Of a stretch of DNA of 64,000 nucleotides, positions 1-8,795 are shown piece by piece. The position numbers and the translations under genes are program-made. The stretch is taken from NCBI GenBank assembly GCA_028291945.1, contig JAQGNH010000389.1:1-64000 (forward strand), in the 5' to 3' direction. The notes under the pieces were generated by a model. It was not told where the DNA came from, made no database searches, and worked only from the letters and a program-made list of their open reading frames with translations. Positions within the stretch are counted from its first letter, which is position 1; each line of letters opens with the position of its first letter. The stretch is from Betaproteobacteria bacterium (GTDB lineage: Bacteria > Pseudomonadota > Gammaproteobacteria > Burkholderiales > SG8-41).

Positions 1-949
1 GCGGAGTCGGATGGTCCATGTCCCAGAACACGAACTGCGCCGGGTCGCACGCGCTGCCCAGAAGGTAGCAGGCATGTGTAGTGTCTGTGAAACCCAACGA
101 TGCGGCGTTGGCAAGGAGGTCGTTGAACGCTCCCAACGTGTCGAAGGGGAGAATATCGAGACCCGCGAATGAGCTTTCCAGATTCGGTATTGCGCTCGCC
201 AGGAGCGCATTGAATGCGAGCGTGAGCGCGGTAACACCGGCTGCGGACGGTCCACCGAGGAATCCAGGCGCTTTGCCGATGTCGGGCAGGTTCGGCACAA
301 GAATTATCCGCGCACCCAGCGCATAGAGATCGCCGATTGCCGCGACCACATTCGAGACGGACGCCACCGGGTCCTGCGGTTTCGACAGCGCGGCGTTCAG
401 GAATATGTCGTTGGGTCCGCCCATGACGACATACAACGCCCCGGGATCGGCGGGGGATCCGGCCAGCCTCGTCGCGAATTGCGCCACCTCGGTGCGAATT
501 CCAATGCCGGCGAGACCAGGATAAAAGGGGGTCCCGGGAAGCACGCCCGGGAAAGGCGATGGATTCGGCACCAACGCGCCATCGCCGACAAAGTTCAACG
601 TGCCGGTCGTGGCGCCTCCGGTAGCGAAGTTATTGCCCCCGAGCTGCGAAGGTCCGAGCGGCGGCAGGCCCAGGCGTTGAGCCAGTACTTCTACCGCACT
701 CTTTCCTCCCGGAGCCGTGTACTGGGTGGCGCCCGCCGGATACGGCGGCAGATTCAGGTCCGTCGGCACCAGATAGCCCAGGGCGGCGCCCAGTCCCGGT
801 GTTCCGAGGTTGTAGAGCAGAGCGTTCCCGTTATCGAGCAGGCTGTCGCCGAACACGATCAAAGAAGTGTAGCCCGCAGAGACGGAGTTGGAAGCGAAAG
901 CGAAGACGAGCGCGGCAAAGGCGCAGCGGATACGTTTGCGGACGTCCAT
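1..949 (-). CDS. SGNH/GDSL-family lipase/esterase, secreted; 3' end runs off the window (partial)
   Basis: Not in the ORF track because no stop lies in the window. Reverse-strand reading from ATG at 949: MDVRKRIRCAFAALVFAFASNSVSAGYTSLIVFGDSLLDNGN... (signal peptide + GDSL block), ...GGPNDIF..., ...FVFWDMDHPT at the window edge (block V D-x-x-H). Confidence 0.88.
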   Translation of the reverse strand, partial: MDVRKRIRCAFAALVFAFASNSVSAGYTSLIVFGDSLLDNGNALLYNLGTPGLGAALGYLVPTDLNLPPYPAGATQYTAPGGKSAVEVLAQRLGLPPLGPSQLGGNNFATGGATTGTLNFVGDGALVPNPSPFPGVLPGTPFYPGLAGIGIRTEVAQFATRLAGSPADPGALYVVMGGPNDIFLNAALSKPQDPVASVSNVVAAIGDLYALGARIILVPNLPDIGKAPGFLGGPSAAGVTALTLAFNALLASAIPNLESSFAGLDILPFDTLGAFNDLLANAASLGFTDTTHACYLLGSACDPAQFVFWDMDHPTP

Positions 950-1281
950 GGTTGGCTCCTTTGGATGTGTCACTGACTCCCCGGGCGCTAATTCCGATAA
1001 CACCAAATCTGATGTCACGATTGGGCAGGCGTTCATACTTCGAACCGGGCGTTCCATGTGCTCCGTTCGTCCAGGGCGAAGCGGAGTCGAAGGATGTTCG
1101 CCCGGAGTTTATCCTGTGCCCGAGTCGAAGGGCTCAGCACGAACTTTTTTTGAAATGCGCTTAATCGATGCGCACTCGGCTCAGGACCATTCTGCTAGAC
1201 CTGCCCAGCAGTCGCGTGATTACTTACGTAAACTCTTCGCTCAGCAAAACGCGTGCTCTCGGCAGCACAACCGCCACGCTA

Positions 1282-2292
1282 TTACTGCTTGGGAATCCCG
1301 GCGTCCCTGATCACCTGCGCCCAGCGCGCGATCTCCGCGCGCATGAACTGATCGAACTCCTCGCGACTGGTCGGCGAGGGTGGTATCACCAGCTCGGTTA
1401 ATTTCTGCTCGATTTCAGGTATGCGCAATACCGAGACGAAATCGGCGTGTAACTTATCGAGCAGCGGCACCGGTGTGCCGGCCACTCCGCATACGCCATA
1501 CCAGGAATTGACCTCGTAATCCGGCACGCCCGATTCCTGCACGGTGTGCACGTCCGGCAGCAGCGGCTGACGCTTTGCGCTCGTGACCGCGAGAGCGCGC
1601 AAGCGTCTCGCCTGAACCTGTCCTATCACGGCCGGAAAGTTCGTAATATTGATCGGAAGCTGGCCGGCAATGACATCGTTCGTCCCCTGCACCGCGTTCT
1701 TATATGGAATGTGCACGATGTCGAACTTCATCAGCAACTTGAGCCACTCCATCGACAGGTGCGGCGAAGTGCCGACCAGCCCCGAGGAGTAACTCATCTT
1801 GCTCGGGTTGGATTTTGCATAAGCCGCGAGGTCCTTGATCGATCTGAACGGCGTCGACGGGTGCACGGTAATGATGTTGGGCGTCATGCCGATGCGCGTG
1901 ATCGGCGCGAAGTCGCGATGCTCGTAGGGCAGCTTTGCGTACATCGACAGGGAAATTGCATTCGGGGCGATATTGCAATGGAGAATCGTGTAGCCGTCGG
2001 GCGGCGACTTCGCGACAAACGCCGCGCCGATCGTGCCGGAGGCACCCACCCGGTTGTCGACGATGACCTGCCGGCCCCATAGGCGCGTCAATTGATCCGT
2101 GAGCAAACGACCGACGATGTCGTTGCCGGTGCCCGCGGGGAACGGGATGACGTAACGCACAGGTTTGGTTGGGAAAACCTGTCCTGAACTTGTCGAAGGG
2201 TTTTGCCCCCACGAAGCGGCAGAGTACATCCAGACCGCAGCCGCAATTGCGTACGTCAATCGTCGAGATGCTCCGATCACAGCGCGCATCAT
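1282..2292 (-). CDS. TTT (Bug/TctC) family substrate-binding protein
   Basis: FPTKPVRYVIPFPAGTGNDIVGRLL...VDNRVGASGTIGAAFVAKSPPDGYTIL; carries an in-frame NPSTSSGQ insert after the signal peptide. Confidence 0.93.
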   Translation of the reverse strand: MMRAVIGASRRLTYAIAAAVWMYSAASWGQNPSTSSGQVFPTKPVRYVIPFPAGTGNDIVGRLLTDQLTRLWGRQVIVDNRVGASGTIGAAFVAKSPPDGYTILHCNIAPNAISLSMYAKLPYEHRDFAPITRIGMTPNIITVHPSTPFRSIKDLAAYAKSNPSKMSYSSGLVGTSPHLSMEWLKLLMKFDIVHIPYKNAVQGTNDVIAGQLPINITNFPAVIGQVQARRLRALAVTSAKRQPLLPDVHTVQESGVPDYEVNSWYGVCGVAGTPVPLLDKLHADFVSVLRIPEIEQKLTELVIPPSPTSREEFDQFMRAEIARWAQVIRDAGIPKQ

Positions 2293-2549
2293 GCACCTCC
2301 GTTCGAAAGGTACCGCTACGATGCAGAGACTGCGTCAACGCTCAGGCGAAGTTGAGTATTCAACCCAAGCGCCGAAAAGGCTGGCACTCGCTTTAGAAAA
2401 TTATGGCACCGGAATCTTTCCGAGTCGACGTAAAAGAATTCGTTTCCCCGAACCTGGCTTTACCGCTGTCCTGCTGGGTGAAAGCACCTCTATTACCGCG
2501 GTTGTGTAGGTCACATCGGGTCGCGCATCCCGCCGATCCAGCCCAAGTG

Positions 2550-3419
2550 TCAGGCTCTGCGAGTTTCCTTGACCAGCTCGGGCTTGACGTCCTTGTAGAG
2601 AATGCCGCGTTTCATCTCCGTGTTGCGGCGCGCCCGGTCGAAGTCTTCCTCCAACAGCCGGCCCGCCGGCGGGGGCATAACGTCGAAGTGTCCGTACTCG
2701 TCCTTGCCGCTGACGTGCGAAACGAGCAGCTTATCGCCCGAAACCTGCTTCATCGATGGCGCTACGTAACGTATGGCAACACCCACACGGCGCAAACTCG
2801 TTCCGTTGGGGCCCGAGGCATGGAACATGTGCCCGTGATGGAACGAAGCCTGACCGGCACGCAGCACAACATTCACAGCGCTCGCTTCGTCCACCTCGAT
2901 CGCAATCTCCTGACCGCGCGTAAGCAGGTTGTCCTGAGCGAACGAGTCGACATGCGGCACGACTTTCTTTTCGTGACTGCCGGGCACAAAGCGCATGCAG
3001 CCGTTTTCGACCGTCGCGGGCGTGAGTGCGAGCCAGGCCGTGACCTCCTGTTCCCCATCGAGACCCCAATAGTTGAGATCCTGATGCCAGCTCACGTAGC
3101 TCTTCGCGCTCGGCTCCTTGATGAAGAATCCGCAGCTCCATACGAGTAGATCGGGACCGATGATCTGCGACACTGCCTCGATGAGGCGCGGCTGACGGAT
3201 GAGCCTGGCAAACGAGGGCAGCAGTTGGGCCGGATAACTCCGCAGCATCGAGAGTCTCGCGCGATCGGCTGCGACTTCGGCCTCCGCAGCTTCGAGGTCT
3301 GCAAGCAGCCCGGCCGCCTCGGTCTCACTAATCACGTCGTAAGGGAAGAAGTAGCCATCCTCCGCATACGCGGTGGCGATCGTTGTCGCGATAACGGGCG
3401 AGCAGAGCACGTCGTTCAT
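2550..3419 (-). CDS. Phytanoyl-CoA dioxygenase (PhyH) family Fe(II)/2OG oxygenase
   Basis: ...SWHQDLNYWGL...TPATVENGCMRFVPGSHEKK...GQASFHHGHMFHASGPN...RRVGVAIRY; ORF could start at 3458, MNDVLC start at 3419 preferred. Confidence 0.9.
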   Translation of the reverse strand: MNDVLCSPVIATTIATAYAEDGYFFPYDVISETEAAGLLADLEAAEAEVAADRARLSMLRSYPAQLLPSFARLIRQPRLIEAVSQIIGPDLLVWSCGFFIKEPSAKSYVSWHQDLNYWGLDGEQEVTAWLALTPATVENGCMRFVPGSHEKKVVPHVDSFAQDNLLTRGQEIAIEVDEASAVNVVLRAGQASFHHGHMFHASGPNGTSLRRVGVAIRYVAPSMKQVSGDKLLVSHVSGKDEYGHFDVMPPPAGRLLEEDFDRARRNTEMKRGILYKDVKPELVKETRRA

Positions 3420-3470
3420 GAATGGCCTCCTCGAGAGCGTCGCGGACGAGTATGGCACTGACGACGATCT

Positions 3471-3506
3471 GGATCAAAACTGGATTCCGGATCAGGCCCT
3501 TCCGGA
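3471..3506. repeat. Partial copy of dispersed 'ATTCCGGAT...TTCCGGAAT' repeat
   Basis: tggattccggatcaggcccttccggaat resembles the fuller copies at 29.3, 49.5 and 53.8 kb. Confidence 0.5.
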
Positions 3507-3511
3507 ATATG

Positions 3512-3582
3512 CGGTCAGGTCTGGTCAGGTCCGCCTTTCAGACAAGTCCGAAAATGTAGACCTGACCCCTCCATGCTCTGCC
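3512..3582. repeat. GGTCAGGTCC...GACCTGACCCC imperfect inverted repeat, copy 1
   Basis: ggtctggtcaggtccgcctttcagacaagtccgaaaatgtagacctgacccctccatgctc; near-identical to 4463-4533. Confidence 0.85.
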
Positions 3583-3698
3583 TCCATGCTCTGGGCATAT
3601 GAAAATCGGCTGGAAGTGCCCCCTTTGACGTGGCACCCGTCAGCACGAGCAACGATACCTCGCTGACGCAGCGGTCGCCGGCATCGCGTCGGCGGCGG

Positions 3699-3989
3699 TC
3701 AACTTCTTCCCTGCCAATAACCCGGCGGACGTCTGTCGTGGGCGACTGCGAGCACGTCTATTGTGTCAGGCGTCCGGCTGTATATCAGCGAATACGGGAA
3801 GCGTTCCAGCACCGGCTTACGGAAGTCAGACTCGAGGGGCGCACCGATTTCCGGATACTGAAGTAGAACAGCCGTCGCAGCGTGCAGTTCGGCGTCGAAG
3901 CGCTCACCGAGACTTGGAACCTCGGCCTCGTAGCGCAAAACTGCCTCGAGAAATTCTTGTTCCGCCTCCGGGTGGAACTCAAGCCTCAT
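3699..3989 (-). CDS. Type II toxin-antitoxin toxin, RelE/ParE family
   Basis: MRLEFHPEAEQEFLEAVLRYEAEVPSLGERFDAELHAATAVLLQYPEIGAPL...RFPYSLIYSRTPDTIDVLAVAHDRRPPGYW: canonical ParE/RelE pattern. Confidence 0.88.
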   Translation of the reverse strand: MRLEFHPEAEQEFLEAVLRYEAEVPSLGERFDAELHAATAVLLQYPEIGAPLESDFRKPVLERFPYSLIYSRTPDTIDVLAVAHDRRPPGYWQGRS

Positions 3990-4234
3990 CGCTTGAGTCG
4001 TGAGCGGATATTCTCAAAAACTCGATCAGCTGGAACAGGCTGGACTTTTCCCTCGAGAATCTCGCGGTGGCGTCTTTTCGCAATTTCCACCCACTCTCGC
4101 TCCACGTCGGCATCGGGTGGACCGTCGAGTTCAGCAATCAGGGAACGGAGTAGCTCCGTCTTCTCTTCGGGCTTGAGAGATCGGATCTTCTCCTCGATTT
4201 CTTCGATTCCAGTAGCCCTAAATATGAATGCAAC
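3986..4234 (-). CDS. Addiction-module antitoxin (PF09720-like) overlapping the ParE start; no canonical start codon seen
   Basis: Manual reverse-strand reading: ...GIEEIEEKIRSLKPEEKTELLRSLIAELDGPPDADVEREWVEIAKRRHREILEGKVQPVPADRVFENIRSRLKR*, stop overlapping the toxin ATG (ATGA). In-frame upstream stop precedes; no ATG/GTG/TTG at the N-terminus. Confidence 0.6.
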   Translation of the reverse strand, partial: VAFIFRATGIEEIEEKIRSLKPEEKTELLRSLIAELDGPPDADVEREWVEIAKRRHREILEGKVQPVPADRVFENIRSRLKR

Positions 4235-4462
4235 TCACTCCGAGGATCCAAGTGTAGCGCGACTGCCTATTGACCGCTGACGATTAGTTGACCGTCACCG
4301 AGTAGAGACGCGGCTGTGGCGAAATCCGCTCGTCTCGTCGCTGTGCCAAAAACACGCTAGGAACTGCGGCGCGCAGCGGCTTGGGCGCTGCGTCGAACGC
4401 GACCCGCGCAGTGCGCGGACCCGCCCATTCAACTGGACGTTGTACGGCCACGCGTGAGAATG

Positions 4463-4533
4463 TGGGGTCCGGTCAGGTCCGCTTTCAGACAAGTTCTCTG
4501 AAAATCTGGACCTGACCCCTCCATGCTCCCGGC
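4463..4533. repeat. GGTCAGGTCC...GGACCTGACCCC inverted repeat, copy 2
   Basis: ggtcaggtccgctttcagacaagttctctgaaaatctggacctgacccctccatgctc; direct copy of 3512-3582. Confidence 0.88.
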
Positions 4534-4906
4534 AGACTTGCGACATCGATCGCGGCAAGCGCCAGCGGGCGGTCGCGATGCATGACCTGCCCAGGATGCA
4601 GCAACCAATGTCCGAGCTCGTGCGCCCCCGCAAAGCGCAGACTCACGCGCGAAAAACACCGCGAGATCGCAATCTTGTTCGCTTGCCTGTCGATCAGCCC
4701 GGCCGTTTCATGTCGCACACCGCGGTATGGGAATGGACTCCAAGCTCCTCGTAGACCTCGTACTCGATACCAAGCAAGCGCGCCGCGGCGCTCGGATTCA
4801 GCATCTCGATCAACGACGGCGATCCCCCCGGCCGGAGTAAATGCTGCTCGCGCCAGATCCTGCACTGAAGGTCGTAGGCGACTTGTTCGATCTCTTCGTT
4901 AGTCAT
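4534..4906 (-). pseudogene. Broken ImmA/IrrE-family metallopeptidase (frameshift, 3' truncated at repeat)
   Basis: Frame 1 MTNEEIEQVAYDLQCRIWREQHLL...LGIEYEVYEELGVHSHTAVCDMKRPG*; frame 2 continues LIDRQANKIAISRCFSRVSLRFAGAHELGHWLLHPGQVMHRDRPLA (HExxH); homology ends at the 4463-4533 repeat. Confidence 0.72.
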
Positions 4907-4933
4907 GGTGACAACTCGAACTTCGCCCTTTGT

Positions 4934-5097
4934 CTACCTGTGCTTCGTTGCGTCGGTGAGCACGTAGCGCTGGCGCGGCTTCGGCGCAAAGGCTCGCCTC
5001 GCATCACCGTTCGCTTTTTCCGTACGGCCGCCCTTCAGCTCCGCGATTTCGTATTGGCCGACCAGTGGGCCGTCTCTCCCAGCTTCTGCGGTTTCAT
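4934..5097 (-). pseudogene. Small hypothetical gene upstream of ImmA remnant, apparently frameshifted
   Basis: MKPQKLGETA in one frame, PLVGQYEIAELKGGRTEKANGDARRAFAPKPRQRYVLTDATKHR* in another. Confidence 0.3.
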
Positions 5098-5213
5098 GTC
5101 TCTAGTCCTTGTACACAGAGCGGCCTGACCGTCGTCACGGGTGGAAGTCCACCGCTGACTCCCCCGATTTGTTCTGGTTTTACGGCGCGGTGGCAGCCTG
5201 CTTCCAGGCTACA

Positions 5214-5231
5214 ACCACTATATCTTGTGGT
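5214..5231. promoter_or_regulatory. Palindromic NrdR-box-like site ACCACTATATCTTGTGGT
   Basis: Resembles the NrdR-box pattern (aCaCwAtATaTwGtGt); no nrd genes follow in the window. Confidence 0.35.
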
Positions 5232-5386
5232 GTAACCCCTCTTTTAAACAAATCCTAGTAGCGTGTTTTTTCAAACGCAATAGGGGCGAAGGAGGCTCTG
5301 CAGCGGACGGCCTGAGGGCCGTGCCGTCGGCTATTGGGTGGAGTTTCGGTGGCGCGACCGGCTTCTCTTGATGCGTTAAAATATAT

Positions 5387-5406
5387 TATATCATGTAAAT
5401 GATATA
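5387..5406. promoter_or_regulatory. Putative HipB operator half 1: TATATCAT-GTAA-ATGATATA
   Basis: Perfect 8-4-8 inverted repeat in AT-rich leader of hipBA. Confidence 0.65.
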
Positions 5407-5442
5407 GTTTAATATATCATATACTCAATACTCTTTATATTT

Positions 5443-5462
5443 TGATACATATTAATGTATCA
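5443..5462. promoter_or_regulatory. Putative HipB operator half 2: TGATACAT-ATTA-ATGTATCA
   Basis: Second perfect 8-4-8 inverted repeat, about 30 bp before the hipB ATG. Confidence 0.65.
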
Positions 5463-5493
5463 TACGTAAGGATTTATATATAAATACGTATCA

Positions 5494-6114
5494 ATGAAAA
5501 CCCACTACAAAATTGAAGAAATCACTAAAACTCTTCAAGCTGCGCGCGTAAGCAAAGGCCTGAGCCAGCGCGCGCTCAGTCAGCGAGCTGGAGTGCCGCA
5601 GGCACATATCTCGAAGATCGAGAGCGGGGCCGTGGATCTGAGGCTTTCCAGCCTGATTGCATTGGCTCGTGTGCTCGACCTGGAGGTAGCACTCGTTCCC
5701 CGCAAGGCTGTACCAGCCGTGCAGTCAATTGTCAGGAGCAGCGAACCCGCTGCCTCGCCGTCAACACCGGCTGTGGTGAAAGAGCTGCAACGTTTGCAGC
5801 ACACGCTCGGAGCTATTAGCGAACTGACAAATGGGCCGAAGGAACTCGCGCAACTCCAGCGTCAGATACGAGAACTGCAGCACTTTCGACTGGCCGACGA
5901 ACATCTTGCAGCCCTAAAAGACGCAAACAGCGTGCTGCAGGCAGTCAAGAACCACAAAAAGGGGACCGAGGACATACGTCGTGTGCTCACGAACGTTCAG
6001 ACGCTCCGCAATGCGATAGCGCACCAGACCAACTCCGTGAGCGCCAACACCGCGGCGCGGCCTGCGTACACGCTAGATGACGAGGCGAGCAATGGCTCAA
6101 GTCAACGTCCTTGA
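5494..6114 (+). CDS. hipB: HipB-like XRE/HTH antitoxin
   Basis: LQAARVSKGLSQRALSQRAGVPQAHISKIESGAVDLRLSSLIALARVLDLEVALVPR; overlaps downstream HipA ORF. Confidence 0.87.
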   Translation: MKTHYKIEEITKTLQAARVSKGLSQRALSQRAGVPQAHISKIESGAVDLRLSSLIALARVLDLEVALVPRKAVPAVQSIVRSSEPAASPSTPAVVKELQRLQHTLGAISELTNGPKELAQLQRQIRELQHFRLADEHLAALKDANSVLQAVKNHKKGTEDIRRVLTNVQTLRNAIAHQTNSVSANTAARPAYTLDDEASNGSSQRP

Positions 6115-7324
6115 TGTGCTTTTATATGGAGCGCCCATCGGCACACTGACGGGTGTCGGAGGCGACCGGTCTCTGTTCGCGTTCAACGACAGCTACATTG
6201 CCGACGAGCAGCACCCTGTGCTCAGTCTCAGTTTCAAAGATGCGCTTGGCGCCTTGATTACCGATTTCAAGCCAACGCAAACGCGCGTCATACCGTTCTT
6301 CTCGAACCTGCTTCCAGAGGGGCATATGCGCGCGTATCTGGCAGAGCGCGCGGGCGTTAACCCTGTGCGCGAGTTTTTTCTGCTCTGGGTGCTTGGCATG
6401 GACCTACCCGGCGCAGTGACGATCAGGCCCGCAGACGGCGAGGCATGGCCGCCCGAAACCGATGGCGCGTCCGATCTTCATGACGGAGATCGTCGTGAAC
6501 GCGCATTGCGCTTTTCGCTCGCAGGGGTGCAGCTCAAATTCTCAGCTGTCACCGAGGCAAGCGGCGGGCTGACTATACCGGCGAAAGGAGTTGGGGGCTC
6601 CTGGATCGTCAAACTGCCATCGCGCCAGTACGCAGCGGTGCCGGAGAACGAATATTCGATGATGACGCTCGCGCGGATGAGCGGCATGGACGTGCCCGCC
6701 CTGGAGCTTGTCGACCTGCGCGACATCAAAAATCTACCAGCAGAGATTGCGGACCTGAAGGGCAAGGCCCTTGTCATCGAACGCTTCGACCGGCTGCAAG
6801 ATGGCACTCCGGTTCATATCGAAGATTTCGCGCAGGTGTTTGGCGTTTACCCAGACGACAAATATCAGAAGGCTTCGATGCGCAACATTGCGGCTGTTAT
6901 CGCAGCAGAAGGAGAAGGAGAAGACGATGTGATCGAGTTTATCCGACGCCTTACATTCAACATGCTGATCGGCAACGCCGACATGCACCTGAAGAACTGG
7001 TCGCTGATTTATCCCGACAGGCGTCGCGCAGCGCTCGCGCCTGCTTATGATTTCGTATCCACCGTTGCATACATTAAAGACGGGAACTCGGCGCTGAATG
7101 TCAGCCGGACAAAGCGCTTTGACCAATTCACCGCGGACGAACTGTCCCATCTCGCGGCAAAGGCTCGGCTACCCGAGAAAATCGTCCTCGATACTGCACA
7201 CGAAACGGTCGCGCGGTTTCGCCAGCACTGGAACGCGGAGAAAAGAAATCTTCCCCTTAGCGCGGCCGTTACTGAGGCTCTAGACCGCCACCTACAGACT
7301 GTCCCGCTTGCGCAGGGCACCTAG
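6092..7324 (+). CDS. hipA: HipA-family Ser/Thr kinase toxin
   Basis: LLPEGHMRAYLAERAGV...RFSLAGVQLKFSA...WIVKLPS...VPENEYSMMTLARMSG...NMLIGNADMHLKNWSLIYPD...LAPAYDFVST: HipA N- and C-domain signatures. Confidence 0.93.
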   Translation: MAQVNVLDVLLYGAPIGTLTGVGGDRSLFAFNDSYIADEQHPVLSLSFKDALGALITDFKPTQTRVIPFFSNLLPEGHMRAYLAERAGVNPVREFFLLWVLGMDLPGAVTIRPADGEAWPPETDGASDLHDGDRRERALRFSLAGVQLKFSAVTEASGGLTIPAKGVGGSWIVKLPSRQYAAVPENEYSMMTLARMSGMDVPALELVDLRDIKNLPAEIADLKGKALVIERFDRLQDGTPVHIEDFAQVFGVYPDDKYQKASMRNIAAVIAAEGEGEDDVIEFIRRLTFNMLIGNADMHLKNWSLIYPDRRRAALAPAYDFVSTVAYIKDGNSALNVSRTKRFDQFTADELSHLAAKARLPEKIVLDTAHETVARFRQHWNAEKRNLPLSAAVTEALDRHLQTVPLAQGT

Positions 7325-7717
7325 GGCCAGCTCGAAACCGCGAGTAGTCAGGGAACAGGCTGCCGCGTCTTGCATGCGGCCTAAGGTGCTTCAGATCAGT
7401 CCTCAGGCATCATGCTTTCGCATTCGCCCTTCACGATCTCCTGAACGGCCGCGCGGATTGTCACTTCATCCTGGCCCCGCGCGCGGCGCGATCAACGGCC
7501 TGCCCGCTCCACATCCGTGTGTGGCCGTTTGCCCGGGGCGAGCGCCGCTCATCGTCGCCGCTTTTGCGCGTCACCTTAGGAGGCCTCCTCGTAACGACGG
7601 CTTCCGCCGTCAATTGACTGCGCGCGCTTGATTCGGGACACTCGCCGCGTGTGCCCACCTTGCCAGCCGATGTGCGGATGCACGTTTCGACCTTTTACCC
7701 AACGCGAAAGAATTTTT

Positions 7718-8686
7718 ATGAATATGAAGTTGCAATTCGTCTGCGCAGTGCTCGTCGCAATCACCGCCACCGCAGTGCCGGCCGCGGAATGGGCGCCGAA
7801 AAGGCCGGTGCGGATGATCGTGCCGTTCCCGCCGGGCGGGGCGGTCGATTCGGTCGCACGCATCGTCGCCGTCGGGCTGCCAGAACGGCTCGGGCAACAG
7901 GTGGTCGTCGACAACCGCGGCGGCGCCAACGCCATCATCGGAACGGAGCTCACGGCCCGGGCGGTGCCCGATGGCCACACGATATTGATTGTGCCCGCCG
8001 GACACGCGATCACGCCTTCAGTGACGCGTAAGCTGCCCTATGACAGCGTCAAGGACTTCGCGTCCATCGGACTGATCGGAAACGGCGCATACGTGCTGGT
8101 GGTGGGGCCGTCGTTGCCGGTGAAGACCATTAACGACTTCGTCGCGCTCGCCAAGGCGCGCCCCGGGCAGTTGAACTACGCGTCCACCGGTCACGGCAAT
8201 GCCACGCACCTCGCGGGCGAGCTTTTCAAGGTGCTCGCGGGCATCGACATGGTGGGCGTGAATTACAAAGGCGGCGGGCCGGCGATGGTCGACGTGATGG
8301 GCGGCCACGTCTCGGCGTTTTTCTCGGGCGTATCGTCCGGGACTCCACATATCAAGGCCGGCAAGCTGCGTGCGCTCGGTGTGACGACCGCGCGCCGAAG
8401 TGCCGCGCTGCCCGATGTGCCGACCATCGCGGAAGCGGGGGTTCCCGGCTACGAAGTCGACGGTTGGTACGGTCTGCTCGCGCCCGCATTGACGCCACCC
8501 GCCGTAATCGCGCGGTTCAATCGCGAGCTCACGCAATTGCTCGCGACGACCGACATGAAAGAGCGCCTCCTCAACGTCGGCATCGATGCGCACGCGTCGA
8601 CCCCGGCCGAATTCCGCGACCGTATCGCGCGCGACATCACGCGCTGGGCGGAGGTGGTGAAGAAGGCGAAGATTCCGGTGGAATAG
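7718..8686 (+). CDS. TTT (Bug/TctC) family substrate-binding protein
   Basis: Signal peptide then WAPKRPVRMIVPFPPGGAVDSVARIVAVGL...VDNRGGANAIIGTELTARAVPDGHTI. Confidence 0.94.
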   Translation: MNMKLQFVCAVLVAITATAVPAAEWAPKRPVRMIVPFPPGGAVDSVARIVAVGLPERLGQQVVVDNRGGANAIIGTELTARAVPDGHTILIVPAGHAITPSVTRKLPYDSVKDFASIGLIGNGAYVLVVGPSLPVKTINDFVALAKARPGQLNYASTGHGNATHLAGELFKVLAGIDMVGVNYKGGGPAMVDVMGGHVSAFFSGVSSGTPHIKAGKLRALGVTTARRSAALPDVPTIAEAGVPGYEVDGWYGLLAPALTPPAVIARFNRELTQLLATTDMKERLLNVGIDAHASTPAEFRDRIARDITRWAEVVKKAKIPVE

Positions 8687-8795
8687 GCGGCCTCATTTGA
8701 GACGTTTTTGAGATAGGTTCTAGCCTAGTGATAAAAACGATAAGACAGACGCGCGGCCAGCGATTGCATTAAGAATACGACGCTCGGAGGAATGC

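Noticed and set aside
7385-7465. Minus-strand peptide ...DEVTIRAAVQEIVKGECESMMPED* as a gene fragment
   Set aside because: Looks protein-like but too short, with no start codon or family I can name.
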